NCBI GenBank assembly: GCA_022510425.1 | Contig: JAFLTO010000001.1 | Span: forward strand, 186,001-250,000 | Direction: 5' to 3' | Length of the DNA: 64,000 nt | DNA from: Muribaculaceae bacterium | GTDB taxonomy: Bacteria; Bacteroidota; Bacteroidia; Bacteroidales; Muribaculaceae | Shown: positions 37,518 to 44,457 of the stretch, piece by piece | Layout: every line of letters starts with the position of its first letter | Position numbering within the stretch: position 1 is the stretch's first letter | Made by a program: the position numbers and the translations under genes | The notes under the pieces: generated by a model | What the model saw: only the letters and a program-made list of their open reading frames with translations | The model's database searches: none | What the model was told of the DNA's origin: nothing

Positions 37518-39254
37518 ATGAAAAAACACCTATTAATCCCTTTTATTGCTTTAGTCACTCTCCCGGTTTATGCCCAGGAAGTGGAAATCTGGAGCGGTGT
37601 TCCGGTTATTCTCGACGCATACGGCCATGCCATATCCCCGGATGGGACCTATTCTACCGGTGAGGCTGTATCCACTGACGGTGCCTGGGCTCGCAACAAC
37701 GAAACAGGCGAAGTATATTTCTTCCAAAATGCATCTTTTGGCGATGGCAACCATATAACGAAAGATAAAGTTGCGGTAGGAACTGATCAGAGTGTCATGA
37801 AAGGAGCTTTCCTACTCCCTTCAGACGCTTCAAATGTGAAGATTGTTCCCTCCCTTCAAAATTATTATGAAAGTTTCATCTACGGTATAAACTGGGATGG
37901 CACTCGCATCGTTGGTATCCTTTCTCTTGGTAATGGAGATATGGAGGAAGTCGATCCCGATTTGCAAAGGATGTCTTATTATCCTTTCTACTGTGATGTT
38001 GATCCGGAAACCCTCACGGTCTCCGAACCCATCTTCCTTCCTGTCCCCAAAAGAGATTTTTTCGGACTTGTACCTCAGTATTGCACAGCAACATGGATAT
38101 CGGATGACGGCACCACAGTATTGGGTCAGGTGATTGACAATACGGGAGCTTATATCTATCCTATTATTTATAAGCAGGCATCAAATGGCGAATGGTCTTA
38201 TTCCCTTCCCTCTGAGAAACTGTTCAATCCAAATGGACTCGAAATCCCAACTTACCCTCAACCGGCTATTAAACAACCCCAGGCTGCCGAATATATCGGG
38301 AATCCGGAATTTAAGGCTTTGTTTGAAGAACTTTTAACGGAATATTTAAGTGGAAATTCAACTGTCAATCCTTATCTCATGCTGGATCCGGACACCGCCG
38401 GCTCTGACGCCCTTATGACTCAAGAAGAATGGGAGGCTTATTCAAACGATGTGGATGAATATTTACAATATTTCAACACTGTCTACCAACAGGAATTAGA
38501 TGTTTACTATGATCAATATTCCAAGTTTATAGCACAATCCACAAAATTTCTTCAGTCAAGCATGGCTATGAACCGTGCCGGATCATTGATAGGACAAACT
38601 AAACTTGTTACCCGTTTCAGTGGCATCTACCCTATCACTTTTGAGAATCCTATGATCTATGACCTACAAAAGGATACTTGGACCACTTATGGAGGAGATC
38701 TTTCAGAACTGGAAATCTCGCAGATTCTTCCCGATGGAACATTAATTGCCGCTTCTCCAAAACCGGGCCCAACTTCTCCTGACCTAACTCCACAACATTC
38801 TTATGCCTGCAAACCGAATAGCACAGAGTTTATACCTCTCGAAGATTATATTAAATCTTCAAATCCGGAATTCTATAATTGGTATATGGATTATCTCTAT
38901 CACGATGTGCCAATCGGATACGAAGATGTTGGAGAAAACGGTGAAGACGGGAATATTGCATATAAAACTATGACTGTTTCCGGACTCGTGGCTGTCAGCG
39001 ATGATTTCACAGCTCTCTCTGCAGGCGTAGATGGCTGGTCTTGGGACTTTAATGCAGGTCAGTATTTTACATATATATTTACAGGTTTGAAGGCTCCCGA
39101 CACAGCCGTTGAAAGTCTCAAATCTGAATCTATAACCGGTTATAAGGTCTTTAATTTACAAGGCGTGAAAGTTATGGACACAAAAAATGCCGAATCTCTT
39201 AATACTTTAAGACCCGGCATATATATCATAAACGGTAAGAAAGTGGTTATCTGA
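37518..39254 (+). CDS. exported protein of unknown function with sorting-like C-terminal tail
   Basis: Protein of 578 aa that I do not recognise. It has a clear signal peptide (MKKHLLIPFIALVTLPVYAQ). The first 200 residues show repeated short beta-type motifs ('ISPDGTYSTGEAVSTDGAWARN', split; 'WDGTRIVGILSLGNGD'; 'WISDDGTTVLGQVIDN'), like propeller blades. A middle helical stretch lies at about 255-365. The end, YKVFNLQGVKVMDTKN then LRPGIYIINGKKVVI, resembles the short Por-type sorting tails of Bacteroidales. The 3' end overlaps the next convergent gene by eight bases. It is probably located at the cell surface or periplasm; no function can be assigned. Confidence 0.8.
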   Translation: MKKHLLIPFIALVTLPVYAQEVEIWSGVPVILDAYGHAISPDGTYSTGEAVSTDGAWARNNETGEVYFFQNASFGDGNHITKDKVAVGTDQSVMKGAFLLPSDASNVKIVPSLQNYYESFIYGINWDGTRIVGILSLGNGDMEEVDPDLQRMSYYPFYCDVDPETLTVSEPIFLPVPKRDFFGLVPQYCTATWISDDGTTVLGQVIDNTGAYIYPIIYKQASNGEWSYSLPSEKLFNPNGLEIPTYPQPAIKQPQAAEYIGNPEFKALFEELLTEYLSGNSTVNPYLMLDPDTAGSDALMTQEEWEAYSNDVDEYLQYFNTVYQQELDVYYDQYSKFIAQSTKFLQSSMAMNRAGSLIGQTKLVTRFSGIYPITFENPMIYDLQKDTWTTYGGDLSELEISQILPDGTLIAASPKPGPTSPDLTPQHSYACKPNSTEFIPLEDYIKSSNPEFYNWYMDYLYHDVPIGYEDVGENGEDGNIAYKTMTVSGLVAVSDDFTALSAGVDGWSWDFNAGQYFTYIFTGLKAPDTAVESLKSESITGYKVFNLQGVKVMDTKNAESLNTLRPGIYIINGKKVVI

Positions 39255-40491
39255 CCGATTTTTCCAGTTTTAGCACTTCATTACCAAGAGCATAGGTTTG
39301 CAAACGGAGGTCTTCGATCTCCGTTTCGTTTTCTATTATCTTGGTTTGTAGACTCTTGTTAGTCTTATATTGTTGCCTTAATTGGGAAAGATCCTTTTCT
39401 TTTCTTTCAAGTTCAGTGCGTTTGGTGATGTATTGCTTCATTAGGTCTGCGGCCTTTCTGTTCTTGAAATCTGTATATTTAATATAGGTTTTTCCATTAC
39501 CTAAAGACAATTCGAAATCTTTGGTTGTTTCCCTATTGCCCTCCGAATGGGTATTTATGGTAGGCATCATAGGAGATATTAGCTGGTTTTTGTCATCAGT
39601 CCATGTATCTTTGAAAGAAGCCAGCTTTGCAAGTTCGGCAAGGTTCTCGGTATCGTCAGGATAATTTTTTCGAATATCTTCAAGAAGATAAACATAAACA
39701 TTAACTCTCCCCTCAAATGCATTACGGTCGGTGGCCCACCATCCAAGTCCCGTTTCCTCATCGATTGCAAACATGAAATCATTGTAAGGCGAATTAAAAG
39801 GCATACCAAGATTAAGTGGCTGTCGGTATTCACCTGTTAAGGCATCTCTTTGGGCCACAAAAATATCATATCCTCCCATAGACTCCTCCCCATTGTTCGC
39901 AAAATATAAGGTTTGGCCATCAGAACTCATAAAAGGGAAAGCATAGTCACCGGATTTTTCGAAATCTCCCTCCAGGGATTCCTTTTCCTCCCAAGTATGG
40001 TCAAGGAGAAGTATTTTTTCATGTATTCTTAATTCCCCGTCACTATTTTCTTGAGCATAAAAAAGGTAATCGCCTCCTTCATTAACATATGCCGTTTCAT
40101 TGTTTCCGTTTCTGTCATTACTCAATAGTGAATAGGGAGCTATTTTACCGGCAGAACTGCTGAGTTTATATGCTTCATAGAACCTGCCGCTTGGGATAGA
40201 AATAGAATCTACCACTACAATCTTCTGAACTCTGTCAAAAGCATTCGAGGCAATCTCCAATTCACTTTCCCATATTTCGAATTCATCATCTAATGATTGC
40301 TTGGCCTTGGTTTTAAGGCTGCGGTATTCGTCATAGAGATCGGCAGCTTCCTCAAAATCATAATTGTAAAAGGCTTCCCGGCCTCTTTGAAGCACCTCTT
40401 CCGGGTCTACTTTCTTTGCTTTAGCCTTGGCCCCAAATGAAACGCCGGAACCTACCATTAAAAACATGAACAAAAAATAAATCGACTTCAT
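39247..40491 (-). CDS. exported PD40/TPR-like protein with coiled-coil C-terminus
   Basis: Protein of 414 aa with signal peptide (MFLMVGSGVSFG). Residues about 28-90 form helices with TPR-like spacing (EEVLQRGREAFYNYDFEEAADLYDEY, split). Residues about 110-265 resemble the WD40-like PD40 propeller found in TolB- and PorE-type envelope proteins (PFMSSDGQTLYFANNGEESMGGYDIF, split). The last 65 residues are a coiled coil of charged heptads (ELERKEKDLSQLRQQY). OmpA-type peptidoglycan-binding domain is absent. It could be a peptidoglycan- or T9SS-associated scaffold, but that is inference. Confidence 0.75.
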   Translation of the reverse strand: MKSIYFLFMFLMVGSGVSFGAKAKAKKVDPEEVLQRGREAFYNYDFEEAADLYDEYRSLKTKAKQSLDDEFEIWESELEIASNAFDRVQKIVVVDSISIPSGRFYEAYKLSSSAGKIAPYSLLSNDRNGNNETAYVNEGGDYLFYAQENSDGELRIHEKILLLDHTWEEKESLEGDFEKSGDYAFPFMSSDGQTLYFANNGEESMGGYDIFVAQRDALTGEYRQPLNLGMPFNSPYNDFMFAIDEETGLGWWATDRNAFEGRVNVYVYLLEDIRKNYPDDTENLAELAKLASFKDTWTDDKNQLISPMMPTINTHSEGNRETTKDFELSLGNGKTYIKYTDFKNRKAADLMKQYITKRTELERKEKDLSQLRQQYKTNKSLQTKIIENETEIEDLRLQTYALGNEVLKLEKSVR

Positions 40492-40527
40492 TTATCCCTA
40501 TTACTTGTTGGAATTGCTTATTCAACG

Positions 40528-40535
40528 CAAATTTA
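40528..40535 (-). promoter_or_regulatory. putative -7 element of the PD40 gene
   Basis: TAAATTTG on the minus strand, 37 bases upstream of the start at 40491. A TTTG lies at 40552-40555, at a spacing of 16, shorter than usual. Confidence 0.35.
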
Positions 40536-40559
40536 TAAAAAATTTCACAATCAAAGGAT

Positions 40560-40609
40560 TTAGAGCCCGTTCACCAAAATATATTAAAAATTATGATAAC
40601 GGGCTCTAA
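40560..40609 (-). terminator. long-loop hairpin downstream of the PL1 gene
   Basis: Twelve-base arms TTAGAGCCCGTT / AACGGGCTCTAA at 40560-40571 and 40598-40609 with a 26-base AT-rich loop. It lies 56 bases beyond the PL1 stop codon. The T tail is weak. Confidence 0.55.
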
Positions 40610-40664
40610 TTGTATATCTAATTACCTGAGAAGACAACCACAGTGTGGTTAAATACTAAAGACC

Positions 40665-42524
40665 TTATCTGACGATAAATTTTTTGCCATTACGAATATA
40701 GATTCCCGGAGCAAGATCTCCTTTAACTTCCAAACCGGTTAGAGTATATGTCTTGTTATCATTCCGGTTTACAGGAATATCGAAGGATATCTGATTGACT
40801 CCGGCTGTCTCCTGACCTGACAAGAGAGTACCTCCAAGAAGACAACCTTCCATTATATGTTCCACAAGAGAGTTCATGTATTCCTCGAGGAATGTATAAC
40901 CGGAATCAGCCAAGTCATTTCCGTCTTCAGAATTTTCCGGATCGAGACCGTTTTCAATTTCCCAATCATCGGGAATTCCATCACCATCGGAATCGATTGG
41001 AGCTTCTAAGCTCTCAAGCGTAGGCCAGCCTGTGGAACCGTCGGCATAGACAACTTGGTCCTGTGAATCTATCAAGCCATCAGTAGTGAAAAGGGTTTCT
41101 CCGTTTCTACATTCTTCCACAAGCATCTTATCGTAAGCATCGCGATGGAGGCATGCACCCACATATTCCAGAACCCTTTCGTAAGCATCTTCAGCGGAGT
41201 GTGTAGTTACCGCTTCAAATTCGATTGGAAGGTCCAGACGGAGTGAATTCTTCACCTCATTGTCTTTTCCCGGATAAACTTTGTCACATTCTGTTGCTGC
41301 CATTTGGTTGAACACTCCATTAGCCCAGTTGTCTGCTGTGACATCCGGAAATTCGGAATTAACATTTCCTTCAATATAGAAAGTACCATATTTGTGAACC
41401 ATAGGCCACCAAGAATTTGTGGAAATTTTTATTTCAGTACCATTGAAGTCAAAAGTAGCGTTCTCCATATCTACCGGACAATAGACATATTCTTTGGTGT
41501 CTGGAAGATAAACCCTGATAGTGGGATCTCCGTAGTCAGAGAACTGATAACTGATATGACCGGCCTTGACAGAGGATGTGCCGGGAACTGCATTATGGAT
41601 TTTAGTGACAAGACCATCTTTATCCACACAATAATCGAAGGTGCGTGCATCTATTTTAGCAATTCGTTTCCCCTTATTGCCACTTGGAGTAGCCTTACCG
41701 GGTTTAAAATAATTGTTTACCACATTAACATTCATACCCTCTCCTCCATATATTGCATTACCTCCGTAGTTATAAATAACATTATTCCGGAAATCCATTC
41801 GTTCGTCTTTTTGGGTTCCGGGACGCGGACCGAATCGGGGGGTACGTGACCCATGATTAGTCATAAAGTTATGGTGATAGGAAGCTCCTGAACCACCCCA
41901 GTTACCTCCATAACCGTGTGATCCTTTGGAATGCCCGGCTCTTACAAGTGAGTGGGAAGCTATACACCATTGTACAGTGAAATTCTTACTGCCATAAACT
42001 GAAAGACATTCATCGATTGACCAAGAAACCGAGCAATGGTCAATAATAAGATTCTGACGGTCCATACCCCCGAGCCCGTCTCCTTCATGAGCTCCGGGAT
42101 TTTCTTTGATAGCTTCGTTACCCAAACGGAATCTTAAGAAACGAATGATTATATTGTTTGCAGAAATTACAAAAGGATAATTGGCCACACAAATACCGTC
42201 GCCGGGAGCAGTCTGACCGGCTATAGTGAGATTTCCGTTCGTGATTTTAAGTTCACTCTTAAGCATTATTGTACCGGAAACATCGAAGACTATCGTTCGT
42301 GCCCCTCCTTTACGTACAGCCCATCTTAGTGAACCCTCAATGGGGTTATTATTGTCACCGTTATCCTCGAGTGTCGTGACATGATACACATCACCACCAC
42401 GTCCTCCGGTGACATACTTCCCGAAACCTTCTGCTCCGGGGAAAGCGGGCAACTGCATATCATCAGCTAAAGAATTTATCGTGAAAAGTGATATTATTAG
42501 AGCGATTAAAGAAAATCTTTTCAT
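40665..42524 (-). CDS. pectate lyase, PL1 family, exported
   Basis: Cleaves homogalacturonan by beta-elimination to give unsaturated ends. It has 619 aa with signal peptide (FTINSLADD). The parallel beta-helix domain (about residues 25-430) begins LPAFPGAEGFGKYVTGGRGGD and includes NLTIAGQTAPGDGI, NIIIRFLRFRLG, and LIIDHCSVSWSIDE, all PL1 features. A calcium-binding type repeat SDGDGIPDDWEIENGLDP lies at about 535. The C-terminus YTLTGLEVKG...PGIYIRNGKKFIVR is a short sorting-like tail. It has its own promoter and lies downstream of the GH28-GH105 gene in the pectin locus. Confidence 0.92.
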   Translation of the reverse strand: MKRFSLIALIISLFTINSLADDMQLPAFPGAEGFGKYVTGGRGGDVYHVTTLEDNGDNNNPIEGSLRWAVRKGGARTIVFDVSGTIMLKSELKITNGNLTIAGQTAPGDGICVANYPFVISANNIIIRFLRFRLGNEAIKENPGAHEGDGLGGMDRQNLIIDHCSVSWSIDECLSVYGSKNFTVQWCIASHSLVRAGHSKGSHGYGGNWGGSGASYHHNFMTNHGSRTPRFGPRPGTQKDERMDFRNNVIYNYGGNAIYGGEGMNVNVVNNYFKPGKATPSGNKGKRIAKIDARTFDYCVDKDGLVTKIHNAVPGTSSVKAGHISYQFSDYGDPTIRVYLPDTKEYVYCPVDMENATFDFNGTEIKISTNSWWPMVHKYGTFYIEGNVNSEFPDVTADNWANGVFNQMAATECDKVYPGKDNEVKNSLRLDLPIEFEAVTTHSAEDAYERVLEYVGACLHRDAYDKMLVEECRNGETLFTTDGLIDSQDQVVYADGSTGWPTLESLEAPIDSDGDGIPDDWEIENGLDPENSEDGNDLADSGYTFLEEYMNSLVEHIMEGCLLGGTLLSGQETAGVNQISFDIPVNRNDNKTYTLTGLEVKGDLAPGIYIRNGKKFIVR

Positions 42525-42574
42525 TATTATAAGGTTAATAGTGTTACATTAAGTGAATCAGGAAGTTTCGAATA

Positions 42575-42605
42575 CAAAGGTATAAAAATATATTTAATAT
42601 ACAAA
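42575..42605 (-). promoter_or_regulatory. promoter of the PL1 gene
   Basis: On the minus strand TTTG (42602-42605), a 19-base spacer and TACCTTTG (42575-42582): full match to the Bacteroidetes promoter, with a leader of about 45 bases. It sits just after the end of the upstream glycosidase frame. Confidence 0.6.
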
Positions 42606-42622
42606 ACCTGCTTTTTTGAGGA

Positions 42623-44305
42623 TTATTGCATTCTATGTAGGTTTTCCCAACGCACATTCCATTTGCCATCTTTCGGGAAACCGGGATTAAGCACATCTTT
42701 GCAACCATCCCAACCGGCACACATCATAGCTACGCTTGTGAGCAGTGCACCATTTCCGGGTAGATAAAGACGCAGTCGTTTTGGTTCCTGGAAATTATGG
42801 CCACTAACCAAATAAGTATTTTTTCCTTTTTGCATAAGGAGAGCCTCCAATGCTATGTCCGGGCGACCAAGCCGTGCAGCCGCCATTGCGACCATACCAT
42901 AATCCCACCCCCAAGTAGTATCCCAATTCCAGTTTTCCATTACCCATGTAAGAGTTTTATCCATCACATCATCATTATACAACGGAGACTTTGGCAACAA
43001 GCCGCAAGCCCCTAACACAGCCGGATGGTCACTTCTTGATTTTTCCAAAAATTCCTCTTTAGAAATCTCCTTGCTTCCTTTCAAATCCGGAGTCTTGTAA
43101 GGATCGAATGTATTGGATGTGCTTTTATCTGTGAAAGGTTTCAGAGGGAGTCCTGCAACGTAGATACCTTCAGACTCAGCCAGTGGTGCCAGACGGTTAA
43201 TAATTTCATCCCAGGTGGCATTCCGTTCCATTCCACGTCGTTCACGCCATTTCTGAGCAGTGGTGAGACCATACCACCAATAAGCCTGTTCGAAAGGATG
43301 ACCGAAAGAGAAATCTTTAGACATTGACTCCTGCATAGCGGTCTGACCAAACAATTCGATAGGCCCATTTTGGGGAGCGCAGGCCAATGCAAAGTCGGCC
43401 ATAAATTCAGCCGTAGCCTCCACTCCTTCCCCAAATTTATTGAGAGTTTCGGAATCCGGATTATATCTATACATTTCTTCTGCCAGATATATATAATGGG
43501 GCTGCTGCCATGTGAGGAAAGAACCGGTGGTTGAAGGAGCTTCACCTGCATCGGGATCAGTCATTTTCATCCATCTTACACCTTTGAATCCTTGACGTTC
43601 CGCAATTTTTTTTGCTTCAGGATAAGCTGTGGTATTGTACCACTCAAGCATCTTCTCCACCATTTGTGGATGGTTCCAAAGAGAGAAATCCACAGCGTGC
43701 CACCATATCATTTCGAGATGAGGGCGACCGAACCATGAATTATAAGTCAAGCCTGTTTCTTGCGGCGGGATAGAATTGTCACAATTTATTTTAGTGAGAT
43801 ATTGTGAAAGAACTACTCGACGCTCAAGTTCTTGAGCCCGTGGGTCTGTACATAGAGAGAAATCCACTATACCACCGCTATTCCAAAATGTTGACCAATA
43901 TCTTAATATAGCTTTGTAGCTTTGATCGAAAGAAAAGCTTGTATCCCCTTTTTGTATTGGATTCTCAGAAAATTCCGCTGAAAAAGAAAGAATGTTATCA
44001 GGAGTGGAAAGAGTAAGATAATGATTTTCAGCGGAATCAAGTGCTGCATTGCCTTGCCATTGGATTAGGATAAAATAACTTGTATCATCAAGTTTTCGCT
44101 CTATTAAAGCTGAATTTTTATCGGAATGGATTATTTGAGTAGAATGCTTATCGGCCACATTCCAGTTGTTGCCATCATCTGCATGTTGTCCTGAGGGATA
44201 GGAAAATCGAAAAGAAACGCGTGCTCGTCCATCTGTTAAAAGATCTGTTTTTATTCGTGAAAAAAGAGCGTCCTTATCTCCTTCAACAGAGGTCAAGACG
44301 TTCAC
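42623..44305 (-). CDS. downstream part of a split fusion: six-hairpin glycosidase-like catalytic domain
   Basis: Fragment of 560 aa whose open frame continues upstream without a stop as far as the A10 tract at 44482-44491. The only candidate start in the area is a GTG at 44305, which lies inside a domain, so an independent gene is unlikely. Residues resemble (alpha/alpha)6 six-hairpin enzymes of the GH65/GH95 type: NSWFGRPHLEMIWWHAVDFS, AERQGFKGVRWMKMTDPD, and FGHPFEQAYWWYG. The N-terminal part of this enzyme (LESLSVGNGHFAATVDITGL and DWGWHSFPNTEG) sits at the end of the upstream frame. No CAZy family can be assigned with confidence. It is probably made as part of the GH28-GH105 protein through a -1 shift, or it is broken. 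Confidence 0.75.
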   Translation of the reverse strand: MNVLTSVEGDKDALFSRIKTDLLTDGRARVSFRFSYPSGQHADDGNNWNVADKHSTQIIHSDKNSALIERKLDDTSYFILIQWQGNAALDSAENHYLTLSTPDNILSFSAEFSENPIQKGDTSFSFDQSYKAILRYWSTFWNSGGIVDFSLCTDPRAQELERRVVLSQYLTKINCDNSIPPQETGLTYNSWFGRPHLEMIWWHAVDFSLWNHPQMVEKMLEWYNTTAYPEAKKIAERQGFKGVRWMKMTDPDAGEAPSTTGSFLTWQQPHYIYLAEEMYRYNPDSETLNKFGEGVEATAEFMADFALACAPQNGPIELFGQTAMQESMSKDFSFGHPFEQAYWWYGLTTAQKWRERRGMERNATWDEIINRLAPLAESEGIYVAGLPLKPFTDKSTSNTFDPYKTPDLKGSKEISKEEFLEKSRSDHPAVLGACGLLPKSPLYNDDVMDKTLTWVMENWNWDTTWGWDYGMVAMAAARLGRPDIALEALLMQKGKNTYLVSGHNFQEPKRLRLYLPGNGALLTSVAMMCAGWDGCKDVLNPGFPKDGKWNVRWENLHRMQ

Positions 44306-44457
44306 TTCTTCATTGTCAGCAATAAATTGGGATTCTATTACACCGTTCCAGAGAAATAGTTCCTGATTTATACCTGTGATATTTTCAATTGGGATTATTT
44401 GGCCCGACTCATCGAGAAGTTCGAGGCCGATTGTTGCGAGATTTAGTCTGTGTGGAT

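Noticed and set aside
44305..44305. GTG at 44305 as start of an independent glycosidase gene
   Set aside because: The frame is open and protein-like for another 58 codons upstream, up to the A10 tract, with sequence that continues the domain begun in the other frame. No promoter or gap fits an independent gene.
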